Counted from the stretch's first letter, positions 5,927 through 13,495 are shown. The stretch is 42,890 bases of DNA from a virus (IMGVR_UViG_3300033233_000072:1-42890); one strand, 5' to 3'. The notes: generated by a model from the letters alone, not told the origin. Numbers and translations are program-made.

Positions 5927-6236
5927 CAGCGAGTTGATTGACGCCATCGCCAAACTTGGGGGCGAGATCGCAGGGCTGAAGGCGAAGGTTGAGGCGTTGG
6001 AGTCCGACAAGCGCCGCCTGACATACGAGCGGGACGAACTTCAGGGCGTCGTGGAGACGTTCGGGCGTGCGGTCTACTGGAAAGAGTTGGACACCAACAC
6101 CGTGAAGTTTTCGCTGACCGTGGACGAATGGACGCTCCGCGCAGGCGGGAGAGACGTGTTCATGGCGTCCATCAAGAAACTGTTTGACGAGGTAGACCAC
6201 CGCACCGACATACTGAGAGGAAAGAAATATGCCTAA
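5919..6236 (+). CDS. Coiled-coil hypothetical protein, 105 aa
   Basis: Residues 3-50 form a clear coiled coil (LIDAIAKLGGEIAGLKAKVEALESDKR). The C-terminal half is mixed alpha/beta with a strand-like segment VKFSLTVDEWTL. The start overlaps the previous gene. No family or active site is recognised, and the role is unknown. Confidence 0.6.
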   Translation: MTDSELIDAIAKLGGEIAGLKAKVEALESDKRRLTYERDELQGVVETFGRAVYWKELDTNTVKFSLTVDEWTLRAGGRDVFMASIKKLFDEVDHRTDILRGKKYA

Positions 6237-6855
6237 CTCCCCGCAGGCGCAGGGCGTCACGGAGGCGTGGAGCGAAGGGTATGGCGTCGGCTACCGCGAA
6301 GCGTTGTCGGACCTCTTGGCAGATGCCTCACGGCTGACGTGGAAGCCCTATGACGTGCTAGGCTTGCTAGACTTCATTGTGCGCTTTCGTGATGCCGCTT
6401 ACTCCGTTCCTCCCGAGCGGAGTGCAGGAGCGCAGGGCGAGGGGGGCAGGGACGATCCGAAGCTTCTGCGCGATGCGGTGATTGCCTGTCTGCCAAAAGA
6501 AGCAGCGTCGCTCATTGACGATCCGTTCGCGCCGAGTCTCCGGGCGATGCTTCTGCACTACGTCGCTGAGCTTGAAGCCGCCGCCCTCTCCGTTCCCCCC
6601 GAGCGGGAGCGCATCGGGGAGCCGTGGGCGATATACTCGCCGTCCGTTCATCACATCCAGCGCACCTATGCTGAACGTGAGGAGGCTGACAAGTATTGCG
6701 CGAGCCTCAACCGCGCTTCGACGGTGCCCGATTGGGTCGTGGTGAACCTGTACGTATGCCGCGATGAAACGCCCGCTGCATTGCTGGCCCCCGAGCGGGA
6801 GCGGACGGACTTCGACACCACGCGGCCTGCCACGCCAACGGAGGAAGCGCCATGA
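6229..6855 (+). CDS. Hypothetical protein with repeated PERE-type motif, 208 aa
   Basis: The start overlaps the previous gene by 8 bases. Three copies of a short motif, SVPPERS, SVPPERERIG and LAPERERTD, are spread along the protein, and the corresponding DNA is also similar (cccgagcgg core). They separate three segments, which suggests a modular protein with repeated linkers. Residues 128-180 (IGEPWAIYSP to VVNLYVC) look like a small alpha/beta domain. No function is recognised. Confidence 0.55.
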   Translation: MPNSPQAQGVTEAWSEGYGVGYREALSDLLADASRLTWKPYDVLGLLDFIVRFRDAAYSVPPERSAGAQGEGGRDDPKLLRDAVIACLPKEAASLIDDPFAPSLRAMLLHYVAELEAAALSVPPERERIGEPWAIYSPSVHHIQRTYAEREEADKYCASLNRASTVPDWVVVNLYVCRDETPAALLAPERERTDFDTTRPATPTEEAP

Positions 6856-7007
6856 AGCTGTCATCCAAGTGTGCGTGCGGGGCGACGTTCGAGGGCGAGG
6901 CGGAGAAGGGCTCGCTATCAACGCCCGATCTGATGGCCATCTACCGCGACTGGCTGAACGTGCACGCAGGTCATGGCGCGGCCCCGAGCGACAGGGAGGA
7001 GGCGTGA
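6852..7007 (+). CDS. Hypothetical miniprotein, 51 aa
   Basis: Both ends are coupled: ATGA with the previous gene and GTGA with the next. GGAGG lies 7 bases upstream. Cys7 and Cys9 (CACG) lie near the N-terminus, and an amphipathic helix (LMAIYRDWLNVHAGH) ends with two histidines, so a small zinc site is possible. This pattern occurs in phage miniproteins with an N-terminal C-x-C-G and a C-terminal W-x3-H. Function unknown. Confidence 0.6.
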   Translation: MKLSSKCACGATFEGEAEKGSLSTPDLMAIYRDWLNVHAGHGAAPSDREEA

Positions 7008-7471
7008 GCGAGCGACTGTTCTGGAAGTTCCGCCTCTACCCCGAACCGGGGAAGTCGCGCCTGTTCGTGCGCGCCATCGTTTTCCGTCGCCGCAAGGATC
7101 AACTAGCGTTCTGGAAACTGATGGGCGACCGCATCGGACGGAGCGCAGGCGCGGCCCACTCCGAGATTGAGCGATACCTGCCGAGTGGCCGCAAAGATGG
7201 CCTGATTGGCATCGCGGTGTTCCGTCACTCAACGCTCGGCGCAGGGCTGGTCACGCACGAACTCATGCACGCCGTCAGCGCATGGGCACGTCGCAAGCGC
7301 ATCCCAACCGCCTCGCTCGGCGAACGTGGTGGTGACGGCATCATTCCACCGAACGCCCCCGAGGAACGCATGGCGCAGGCCATCGGCCAAATGACCGCAC
7401 AGTTCTGGCGCAAAGCCATCGCCGCAGGGCTCGCCGAACCCATCCTACCCCTCGTTCCGAGGACACCGTGA
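7004..7471 (+). CDS. HExxH metalloprotease-like protein, 155 aa
   Basis: GTG at 7004 overlaps the previous stop and follows GGAGGAGG. His85-Glu86-x2-His89 in LVTHELMHAV is a zincin active-site motif at the end of a predicted helix, preceded by a strand-like segment IGIAVFR. A third zinc ligand cannot be assigned by eye; Glu in the APEERMAQAIGQM helix is a candidate. A second, smaller HExxH protein is encoded at 15283. Known zincins with this motif cut proteins; the substrate here is unknown. It could equally be an inactive fold relative. Confidence 0.55.
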   Translation: MSERLFWKFRLYPEPGKSRLFVRAIVFRRRKDQLAFWKLMGDRIGRSAGAAHSEIERYLPSGRKDGLIGIAVFRHSTLGAGLVTHELMHAVSAWARRKRIPTASLGERGGDGIIPPNAPEERMAQAIGQMTAQFWRKAIAAGLAEPILPLVPRTP

Positions 7472-7701
7472 GCCGCCTGCCCTACACAGGCCGAGGGCGC
7501 CGGGGGATAGGCAAGCGCCTAAAGGGGCAATGCGCCCTCTGTCACAGGCCGAACCCTGGCGGGGCGCCGCAATCGTTCCCAGCCGAGAAAGGTGTGCTCC
7601 TGATCGCCGGCTATCCGATCTGCCGGACGCACGCACTCCGCATCGAGGCCATTGCGCACGACGCTGGCCGCCCCGTTGACTTTCCGTCGCTGCATTCTTA
7701 G
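7468..7701 (+). CDS. Small zinc-finger protein, 77 aa
   Basis: It starts with GTG inside the previous stop. Residues 20-27 read GQCALCHR and residues 50-55 CRTHAL, giving a C-x2-C ... C-x2-H zinc site around a small beta sheet. The layout resembles single zinc-knuckle phage proteins found near methylases and nucleases. The N-terminus is basic (YTGRGRRGIGKRLKG), consistent with nucleic-acid binding. Function unknown. Confidence 0.6.
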   Translation: MSRLPYTGRGRRGIGKRLKGQCALCHRPNPGGAPQSFPAEKGVLLIAGYPICRTHALRIEAIAHDAGRPVDFPSLHS

Positions 7702-7737
7702 TGTGGCGCTACTCCTTCACCCTATACGCTGAGTAGG

Positions 7738-9069
7738 ATGGCTAAACATCCGGCAGTCTCAGGCGAGATCCCTGCGGCGCCTCCCACGCACATCGACGGC
7801 TTCGTGGTCGAGATGTGGCCGCTCGAGCGCATCAAGCGCTACTCGAACAATCCCCGCGTGAACGATGCCGCGGTGCCGAAGGTCGCCAATTCCATACGCG
7901 AGTTCGGCTGGCGACAGGTCATCGTGGTGGACGAGCAGGGGGTCATTGTCGCCGGCGACACGCGCTACTTGGCTGCCAAGCTGCTCCAGCGCAAGGAGGC
8001 GCCGGTCCATGTCGCCCGTGGGCTCACGCCCGACCAGGTGCGCGCCTACCGGCTGGCCGACAACCGCGTCGCGCAGGAGGCCGAGTGGGATGACTCGCGC
8101 CTCATGGCCGAAATCCGCGCGCTGCAGGACGCCTCCTTCCCCGTCGCCCTCACGGGGTTCGATGTGGGGGATCTCGAGGCGCTGTTCGGTGCCGCCCCCG
8201 TGGGCATCCAGCCTCATGCGGATCCCGAGGATCTGCCGGCGGTGCCGAAGGTGCCAACCTCGCGCTTCGGCGACCTGTACGCCCTCGGGCCGCATCGCCT
8301 GCTGTGCGCCGATGCCCAGCGCTCGGATAGCTGGACGCGCCTCATGGCTGGCGAGGTAGCCGATCTTCTCTGGACCGATCCTCCCTACGATGTCGATTAC
8401 CAGGGTGGCACGAAGGAAGGCCTCAAGATCTCGAACGACAACCTCGGGCACGAGGGCACGGTGCGCCTGCTGCGCGCTATCCTAGCGAATGCTCTCATTC
8501 ACCTGAAGGAAGGCGGCGGGGTCTATGTCTGCGCGCCCCACGGGCCGCAATTCTACGCCTTCGCGGTGGTCGGGACCGAGCTCGGGTTCTGGCGGCAGAC
8601 GCTGCTCTGGATCAAGGACTCGTTTGCCTTCGGTCGCTCCGACTACCACTACCGGCACGAGGCGATCCTCACGACCGAGGGCCCAATCACCCAGATGGAG
8701 GTGTCCTCGATCGGCTATGGATGGCGCCCTGGGAAGGCCCACGCATGGTTCGGCGGCCGGAAACATGACACGGGATGGGAGGTAGACCGGCCGCGGGCCA
8801 ACGGGGATCATCCGACCGCGAAGCCGGTGGAGCTCGTCACGCGCGCCATCTTGTCCTCGACGGAGGCAAACCAGCTACTCGTGGATCCCTGCGCTGGAGG
8901 CGGCTCGGCGCTCATCGCAGCCCATCTTTCCGGCCGGCGCGCAAAGGTCATGGAGCTCGATCCTCGGTACGTGGACGCCATCATTGCCCGCTGGCAGGGC
9001 GTCACAGGCCAGCCAGCACAGTTGCTCGAGCGCCTCGAGGCGCCCACAACGAGCGAGGGCGCCCCGTGA
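7738..9069 (+). CDS. ParB-N domain fused to DNA adenine/cytosine-N4 methyltransferase
   Basis: Residues 22-115 form a ParB/Srx-like N-terminal domain with the phosphate-binding box GDTRYLAA at 73-80. The C-terminal part is an amino-methyltransferase: catalytic motif IV DPPY at 214-217 and the SAM-binding motif DPCAGGGSAL at 382-391, the order of the beta class. It transfers methyl groups to adenine N6 or cytosine N4. No restriction gene is adjacent, so it is an orphan enzyme, probably protecting phage DNA from host nucleases. The ParB domain lacks the HTH half needed to bind parS. The gene ends in a hairpin. Confidence 0.88.
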   Translation: MAKHPAVSGEIPAAPPTHIDGFVVEMWPLERIKRYSNNPRVNDAAVPKVANSIREFGWRQVIVVDEQGVIVAGDTRYLAAKLLQRKEAPVHVARGLTPDQVRAYRLADNRVAQEAEWDDSRLMAEIRALQDASFPVALTGFDVGDLEALFGAAPVGIQPHADPEDLPAVPKVPTSRFGDLYALGPHRLLCADAQRSDSWTRLMAGEVADLLWTDPPYDVDYQGGTKEGLKISNDNLGHEGTVRLLRAILANALIHLKEGGGVYVCAPHGPQFYAFAVVGTELGFWRQTLLWIKDSFAFGRSDYHYRHEAILTTEGPITQMEVSSIGYGWRPGKAHAWFGGRKHDTGWEVDRPRANGDHPTAKPVELVTRAILSSTEANQLLVDPCAGGGSALIAAHLSGRRAKVMELDPRYVDAIIARWQGVTGQPAQLLERLEAPTTSEGAP

Positions 9070-9079
9070 GAGGCGCCCT
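9056..9079. terminator. GC-rich hairpin between convergent genes
   Basis: AGGGCGCC (9056-9063) and GGCGCCCT (9072-9079) form a perfect 8-bp stem around an 8-base loop containing the methyltransferase stop codon. There is no U-tract on either strand. Its place between the methyltransferase (+) and the minus-strand gene suggests a bidirectional terminator. Confidence 0.5.
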
Positions 9080-9119
9080 ATCTCCGGCAGGCTTGCGCTC
9101 AGGCCAGGCGGGGCATGGG

Positions 9120-9389
9120 TCAGTCCTGGGCGGCTTTCGCACGCTTGATGTTGTAGCGCATCAATTGCAGCGTCGCCGCGCTCTCCACCAGCGCCTGTGC
9201 TGCCAGCAGCGCCCTGCGCACGATGCGCGCGTTGGCCTTGTTGTTCGGGATTCGCTGCAGCGCGCGCAGATCCTCGTGAAAGAAAGCGGTCACCAGATGC
9301 AGGTCCGTGGGGGCTTTGGGGGGGCGCGCGAATCCGTACTTCGGGATCTTGGCGTACTCGCGCCGTGCCTTCTCGAGTCGGTCCTTCAT
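9120..9389 (-). CDS. Only convincing minus-strand gene: hypothetical basic protein, 89 aa
   Basis: I chose the ATG whose complement is 9387-9389: on the minus strand GAGG lies 7 bases upstream, whereas the ATG six bases earlier has no room for a ribosome binding site. The protein is helical and basic, with KARREYAKIPKYGFARPPKAP then a helical core (residues 50-89, ARIVRRALLAAQALVESAATLQL). No family is recognised. It has its own promoter (9454 to 9427) with a parS-like operator over the start. Being transcribed against all other genes and at the early/late boundary, it may be a regulator; that is inference. Confidence 0.7.
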   Translation of the reverse strand: MKDRLEKARREYAKIPKYGFARPPKAPTDLHLVTAFFHEDLRALQRIPNNKANARIVRRALLAAQALVESAATLQLMRYNIKRAKAAQD

Positions 9390-9411
9390 GGTCATTCCTC
9401 GGGTTGGGGAT

Positions 9412-9427
9412 TGTGCCTCGTGGAACA
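9412..9427. promoter_or_regulatory. parS-like palindrome, site 3
   Basis: TGTGCCTCGTGGAACA shares 14 of 16 positions with site 1 at 3725-3740 and is nearly self-complementary (TGTGCC/GGAACA arms). It covers the predicted start site (near 9420) of the minus-strand promoter and touches its -10 element, the classic position for a repressor operator. Confidence 0.55.
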
Positions 9428-9454
9428 CATTACACCTTCTAATAACTTTGTCAA
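9427..9454 (-). promoter_or_regulatory. Promoter of the minus-strand gene
   Basis: On the minus strand TTGACA (complement of 9449-9454), a 16-base spacer and TAATGT (complement of 9427-9432) form a sigma-70-like promoter. The expected start near 9420 leaves a leader of about 30 bases before the ATG at 9389. The block AAGGTGTAA just before and within the -10 also occurs at the same place in the promoter at 42691. Confidence 0.6.
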
Positions 9455-9478
9455 GCCCCACAACCGCAAGGGGTTGCG

Positions 9479-9910
9479 ATGACGCGCCGGAAGATGGGCC
9501 GGCCGCCGTTCGTGTTCCCTCCTGGGGCCGAGGCCAATGTCTCGGCCGCTGCCTATAACGGGGCTAGTGACCGCGTGCTTGCCGGACTCTTCGGCTGCTC
9601 CATCGACACGGTGATGCGGCACTTTGGCCAGACGATCCGTAAACAACGCGCCTTGCGGCAGCTGGCCATCTCGGCTGCCCAGCAGAAATACGCCCTGAAG
9701 GGGAATCCTGCCCTGCTCATCTGGCTCGGGAAGCAGCCGGCCGAGAAAGGCGGGCTCGGGCAGCGGGACGAGGTGACGCTCGGCGGTAACATTGACATGG
9801 CTAAGCTGACGGACGAGGAGCTCGAAGCGATCGCGGCTGGGAAGGCGCGGCCGAAGCTGAAGCTCGAGGACGGGGGCAAGGCGAAGGCGGCGGAGGTCAA
9901 GGCCGGATGA
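9479..9910 (+). CDS. terS: Probable small terminase subunit
   Basis: The N-terminus GRPPFVFPPGAEANV leads into an HTH-like segment (residues 25-50, ASDRVLAGLFGCSIDTVMRHF). The block KGNPALLIWLGKQ with a following GLGQRDE is a pattern I know from phage DNA-packaging small subunits. The C-terminus is acidic then lysine-rich. The small subunit recognises the packaging site and feeds DNA to the large ATPase. The large subunit is four genes downstream, farther than usual, so the call is by pattern and region. A weak hairpin (CAACC/GGTTG, 9461-9476) encloses its ribosome binding site AAGGGG. Confidence 0.6.
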   Translation: MTRRKMGRPPFVFPPGAEANVSAAAYNGASDRVLAGLFGCSIDTVMRHFGQTIRKQRALRQLAISAAQQKYALKGNPALLIWLGKQPAEKGGLGQRDEVTLGGNIDMAKLTDEELEAIAAGKARPKLKLEDGGKAKAAEVKAG

Positions 9911-10158
9911 TTCGGGCCTTCCAGATCCCGATGGCGCTGCGCGCGAAGGCTGAGCTCGAATTGCGGCGCCGGCGCGCAGAGCGCGAGGAGGCGGAGGTGC
10001 AGGGCTCCGTGGTGGTCATGCCGGCGGTCGATCCCTTGCCGGTGCCGCCGGACGAGGAGCAGGTGGCGGAAGGCACGCGCCGACTGCGGGTGGCGCGCGA
10101 GAACCAGCTGGGCGACCTACTGGCCGCTTGGCGCAAACGACAGGAAGGTGCCGCGTGA
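9907..10158 (+). CDS. Hypothetical charged protein, 83 aa
   Basis: ATGA coupling to the probable small terminase gene. The first half is a highly charged helix (AKAELELRRRRAEREEAEV), the middle is proline-rich, and the end is another charged helix. No family is recognised. Its place between the terminase genes suggests a packaging accessory, by position only. Confidence 0.55.
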   Translation: MIRAFQIPMALRAKAELELRRRRAEREEAEVQGSVVVMPAVDPLPVPPDEEQVAEGTRRLRVARENQLGDLLAAWRKRQEGAA

Positions 10159-10472
10159 AAAACCATGAGGTGCTCTCGGCCTGCGCGACGGCGAACGCCA
10201 TGCAGAAGGGCACGGGGTTCGTCGTGGTGCCGCTCGGCCGGTTCGCGGCCGGCGGGGATGGCCAGTACAACCGCGTCCGGATCCGGCACCATGACTCCGA
10301 CCTGCTGCATTGGAAGGAGGTGGCAACGCTCGAATTAACAGCGGCTGATACGGTGAGCTCGCTGCTCGATCGCGTGCGCCTCGAGGTGGACCGCGTCCGG
10401 GCACGCTGGCGCTGGGACCGCATCAAGGCCGAGCATCGGCTGCTCCGGCAAGGCCGGACGGTGGACCTATGA
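10155..10472 (+). CDS. Hypothetical protein, 105 aa
   Basis: I chose GTG at 10155 within a GTGA overlap, with GGAAGG upstream; the ATG at 10128 in this frame lies inside the previous gene and has no site. The product has an N-terminal alpha/beta part (GTGFVVVPLGRF) and a C-terminal basic helix (VRARWRWDRIKAEHRLLRQGR). No function is recognised. Confidence 0.55.
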   Translation: MKNHEVLSACATANAMQKGTGFVVVPLGRFAAGGDGQYNRVRIRHHDSDLLHWKEVATLELTAADTVSSLLDRVRLEVDRVRARWRWDRIKAEHRLLRQGRTVDL

Positions 10473-10858
10473 AGCGCTACCGCAATCGCAGGCTGGCCTT
10501 CCAGCGCGCGCGGCGCACTCTCAAGAACTGGCGCTGGTGCAGGCGGTATGTGCTGGATGCGGCCTCGCTCGGGCTGGCGGAGGCACGTCGGCGCGCGGTG
10601 CGGCAGATCCTCAAGGAGATCTACTCCGTGCCGCTGGGCACCTCTGGCCCGTCTGATGCCGAGGTGCTCGAGGCGTTCCGTGCCACCGAGGGCAGCAAGG
10701 TGCAGGCCAGACGCTACCTCGATGTAGCGCTCTACTTCGATGGGACTTCCCGGCACGGGATGGCCTGCGAGTCCTTGGGGCAGTTTCCTCGGGAAGCACC
10801 AGCCGAGTTTGCCAATCCGAAGGTCCACTTGCGGCGCGTCTGGGAGAACTTCGAGTGA
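10469..10858 (+). CDS. Hypothetical basic protein, 129 aa
   Basis: Coupled by ATGA upstream and GTGA downstream. The N-terminal 30 residues are strongly basic and aromatic (KRYRNRRLAFQRARR, LKNWRWCRRY). The central region includes SDAEVLEAFRATEGSKVQARRYL, which could be a helix-turn-helix. It is immediately upstream of the large terminase gene, where a small subunit often sits, so it is an alternative candidate for the DNA-recognition subunit. No clear family match by eye. Confidence 0.5.
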   Translation: MKRYRNRRLAFQRARRTLKNWRWCRRYVLDAASLGLAEARRRAVRQILKEIYSVPLGTSGPSDAEVLEAFRATEGSKVQARRYLDVALYFDGTSRHGMACESLGQFPREAPAEFANPKVHLRRVWENFE

Positions 10859-12369
10859 CGGATGCTGCTCCGATCCCTGTCGAAGAGGCGCCCGAAGGGG
10901 CGGAGGTGATCTTCAGGCCGTTCCCTGGCTTCCAGGAACGGGCGTTGTCGGCCAACGCCGACGAGGTGCTCCTCGGCGGGGCAAAGGGCCCGGGTAAGAC
11001 GTTCCTGCTGCTCGCCCATCCCCTGCGCTGGGCCCATAAGGAGATGTTCGCGGGCGCATTCGTGCGTGAGTCCTTCAAGGAGTTGCAGCGCCCGCTGGAC
11101 GAGGCGCATCGGTTCTATGCCAAGCTGCCCACGCGCAGGCGGCCGGCGTGGAATGGGGAGAAGCATCGCTTCACCTTTCCGTCCCGCGGGTTCCTGCAGT
11201 TCGGCTACGCCTCGAGCCTGAAGGACATCACCTGGACCCAGGGTGGTAACTGGTCGCACATCTACTACGACGAGGTTGGGAACCAGAAGGACGAGCGGGT
11301 GGTGGACACGCTGATCTCGGAGATCCGGTGCAAGGATCCCACCATCCGGCGACAATTCATGGGTTCAGCAAACCCAGGGTTCGCCGGCCATGCGTGGAAT
11401 AAGCGGCGCTACGTGGTACCCTGCGGCAAGCACGGCGAGCGCATCGCTTGGCAGCGCGTCGTGCTCCCGTCCGGCGATGTCGTCTGGAAGTCGAGGCAGT
11501 TCGTGCCTGGGAAGGTCACGGACAACCCTATCTTGGCGAACGACTCCACGTACATGGCAACGCTTGCCCTCCTGCCCGAGCGGATGCGGCGCTGCCTCAT
11601 GGACGGCGATTGGGACGCGGCCTCGGGCATGGCGATCGACGAGCTCGAGCCCTCCGTGCACTTGGTGGCGCCGTTCCAATGCCCTGAGCATTGGCCCTAT
11701 ATCGCTGGCTTCGATTGGGGGTTTGCGCATCCGTTCGTGTTCGTCTGGGGACGGGTCTCCGATGATGGGCGCGTCTACATCTGCGATACGATCAAGGGGC
11801 GCCTGCTTCGTGATTGGGACATCGCCGGGAAACTGCTTGAGCGCGTGCCGGCTGAGGCGTTGCGCAATGTGCAGGCCGGGCACGACTGCTGGAACGAGGA
11901 GAAGGCGCACGGGGAGAATGCGCCGCAGGTCGCTGAGTACTTCGCTCGGCAGGGCATCCAGCTGGTGCAGGCGAACATCGCGCGGGTGCAGGGCTTCAAT
12001 AACGTGCTGCAGTATTTCGCCTGGCGTGAGACGGAATTCCTGCCGGCGCGTCAGCCGATGGTGCAGTTTCTGGATACGCCTGGGAATCGCTGGCTCGTTG
12101 AAGAGCACTTGCCCACGCTGGTTATGGATCCTGACGATCCGCGCGATGTGCTCAAGGTGGACGCGGATCCGGAAACGGGGCAAGGCGGCGATGACGGCTA
12201 TGATGCGATCCGGTACCTGCTGGCCAGCCGGCCGATCAAGGCCTCGTCTATGGCGCACCTGCTCGAGAAGCGGTTGTGGGATCCCGATGTGCTCCGGCGC
12301 GAAGCGGAGAAGTTCGGGCGCGTGGACACCACGAAGGTTCATAAACCAGTCATCTTCCGCGGGAGGTAG
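10855..12369 (+). CDS. terL: Terminase large subunit (packaging ATPase and nuclease)
   Basis: ATPase part: Walker A GGAKGPGKT at 41-49, Walker B IYYDE with Asp139-Glu140, and coupling motif SANPG at 171-175. Nuclease part, RNase H/RuvC-like: Asp287 in GFDWG, Asp344 in GHDCWN, and the acidic GGDDGYDAIRYLL (Asp447 to Asp450). This is the motor that pumps DNA into the prohead through the portal and cuts the concatemer. At 504 residues it is of normal size. The start is GTG overlapping the previous stop. I cannot tell from sequence whether packaging is headful or site-specific. Confidence 0.95.
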   Translation: MTDAAPIPVEEAPEGAEVIFRPFPGFQERALSANADEVLLGGAKGPGKTFLLLAHPLRWAHKEMFAGAFVRESFKELQRPLDEAHRFYAKLPTRRRPAWNGEKHRFTFPSRGFLQFGYASSLKDITWTQGGNWSHIYYDEVGNQKDERVVDTLISEIRCKDPTIRRQFMGSANPGFAGHAWNKRRYVVPCGKHGERIAWQRVVLPSGDVVWKSRQFVPGKVTDNPILANDSTYMATLALLPERMRRCLMDGDWDAASGMAIDELEPSVHLVAPFQCPEHWPYIAGFDWGFAHPFVFVWGRVSDDGRVYICDTIKGRLLRDWDIAGKLLERVPAEALRNVQAGHDCWNEEKAHGENAPQVAEYFARQGIQLVQANIARVQGFNNVLQYFAWRETEFLPARQPMVQFLDTPGNRWLVEEHLPTLVMDPDDPRDVLKVDADPETGQGGDDGYDAIRYLLASRPIKASSMAHLLEKRLWDPDVLRREAEKFGRVDTTKVHKPVIFRGR

Positions 12370-12370
12370 G

Positions 12371-12814
12371 GTGAGCAACTTCAAAGATCGGCGGTCCGTG
12401 CAGGGGGTGAAAACCACCACGGCGCCATCGCAGGGCACCGCCTCGATCGGGCACCAGGCGCGGCGCCTGTCGACCGGCGCTCGGTCCTTCAGTGAGTTCT
12501 TCGCGCCAGAGTACCAGCGCAGGGAAATCATGCGGGGGGAATTCCTGAACCTGATCGGGATGATCGAGTACCAGCGGTCCGAGTCGCGCTGGTGGCGGCG
12601 CATCTGGCGCTTCCTGATGGGGGATCCGCAGGTCTCGAACCTTATTGCGGCGCTCGTGGACGCGCACCGTAAAACACTCGAGGAGGCGGCCGAGCGGTTG
12701 CGGCAGATGCGCGAGGAGGCAAAGGCCGCCTCGGCCGCATCTCCCATCGTGGCGCCCTCGGCGGCCGATGCTGAGAAGCTGGCGCGCGAGCAGGAGGGGT
12801 CCAGCCATGCGTGA
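12371..12814 (+). CDS. Hypothetical virion-region protein, 147 aa
   Basis: GTG at 12371 follows GGGAGG. A much longer reading in this frame runs back to 11390 but only as a shadow of terL. Residues 45-75 are amphipathic and tryptophan-rich (EYQRSESRWWRRIWRFLMG), and a coiled coil follows (HRKTLEEAAERLRQMREEAKAA). The C-terminus overlaps the next gene. A membrane-surface or capsid-associated role is possible. Nothing specific is recognised. Confidence 0.55.
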   Translation: MSNFKDRRSVQGVKTTTAPSQGTASIGHQARRLSTGARSFSEFFAPEYQRREIMRGEFLNLIGMIEYQRSESRWWRRIWRFLMGDPQVSNLIAALVDAHRKTLEEAAERLRQMREEAKAASAASPIVAPSAADAEKLAREQEGSSHA

Positions 12815-13142
12815 AGCCCTCGTGATGGTCGGGGTGGTGCTGCTGGCGGTCATCCTGGGGGCCGTGATTGCCTTCACGGCCTTCCATCGCGCACTCAGGT
12901 GGATGGTGCGCATCGGGCAAGGCGCCCTTCCTGAGGCTCCGCCGGCGCAGGACCGGCTGCCGGTCTCGGCAAGTCCGGAGGCGATGGCGCAGGCGAACCT
13001 GATGAGGGAAGCAATCGAAACGGGGGCGCGTCAGCTGTACCAGGACGCGAGGGAGTCAGGAGCGCCCATCTCTATGAAGCAGGCCCGCGCTGATGCTGAG
13101 CGAATGCTTGGGCACGCGCCGGACCTGGGAGGCGCACGGTGA
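12807..13142 (+). CDS. Single-span membrane protein, 111 aa
   Basis: The start follows AGGAGGGG at a spacing of about 7. Residues 4-27 are a strong membrane span (LVMVGVVLLAVILGAVIAFTAF). The rest is soluble, with ARADAERMLG near the end. No holin or spanin features are evident, and it lies far from the lysis genes. It ends in a GTGA overlap with the LuxR-type gene. Confidence 0.6.
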   Translation: MREALVMVGVVLLAVILGAVIAFTAFHRALRWMVRIGQGALPEAPPAQDRLPVSASPEAMAQANLMREAIETGARQLYQDARESGAPISMKQARADAERMLGHAPDLGGAR

Positions 13143-13429
13143 GTGCTCGCACGCCAGTCATGCCGCCGCTAACATCGCGGCAGGTGGAAGTGGCGCAGCT
13201 ACTCTCGGACGGTCACTCGCCCGAGGAGGTCGCCGTCGTGCTGGGGATCAAGGCCATCACGGTGCGCTATCACATCACGGAGGCGACGCGGAATATCCCA
13301 GGCGACCTGCCGCCGCGTCAGCGGCTGGTGGCGTGGGTCCGCGGCGCTGGCCTCGAGGTGCTCGACCGACCGGCTGGCGCGGCGCTCCGGTGCGCGATGC
13401 GCCTTGCGAAGAAGCGCCGGAAAAACTGA
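13139..13429 (+). CDS. LuxR-type HTH protein, 96 aa
   Basis: Residues 11-53 match the LuxR/GerE DNA-binding domain: LTSRQVEVAQLLSDGHS, then EEVAVVLGIKAITVRYHI as the helix-turn-helix. The C-terminal 40 residues are basic. There is no receiver or ligand domain, so it is a bare DNA-binding protein. It lies directly upstream of a non-coding gap with a hairpin and a promoter-like sequence before the first structural genes. Inferred: a late-gene activator, with that gap as a possible target. An alternative is a packaging-related HTH protein. Confidence 0.7.
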   Translation: MSARTPVMPPLTSRQVEVAQLLSDGHSPEEVAVVLGIKAITVRYHITEATRNIPGDLPPRQRLVAWVRGAGLEVLDRPAGAALRCAMRLAKKRRKN

Positions 13430-13430
13430 C

Positions 13431-13495
13431 TATAAAAAGAACAGGGCGGAGCGCGGGCGCCGGTAGTAGGTTGTGAGCGTTGAGCGGGCTCACAA
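13431..13495 (+). promoter_or_regulatory. Possible late control region with operator-like inverted repeat
   Basis: The sequence between the LuxR-type gene and the first structural gene holds TATAAA at 13431-13436, a possible -10 element without a well-spaced -35 (TTGCGA at 13404 is 21 bases away). It also holds a perfect 8-bp inverted repeat TTGTGAGC (13471-13478) and GCTCACAA (13488-13495) around a 9-base spacer. It could act as an operator in DNA or a hairpin in the leader. Activator-dependent promoters often lack a good -35. Confidence 0.4.

Noticed and set aside
7738-8100. ParB domain as a plasmid-type partition protein acting on the parS-like sites
   Set aside because: The domain is fused to a methyltransferase and lacks the HTH region that reads parS; no ParA gene is present.
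11390-12370. Extension of the 12371 gene upstream through terL
   Set aside because: The region encodes terL in another frame with all motifs. Only the part from GTG 12371, with its own ribosome binding site, is convincing.
3404-13436. Promoter TTGCGA/TATAAA at 13404-13436 as a standard sigma-70 promoter
   Set aside because: The 21-base spacer is too long for a standard promoter; listed only as a possible activator-dependent element.
13471-13495. Similarity of TTGTGAGC...GCTCACAA to the lac operator
   Set aside because: Half-sites match but the spacing differs (9 bases added), and no LacI-type gene is present; kept only as an operator-like repeat.
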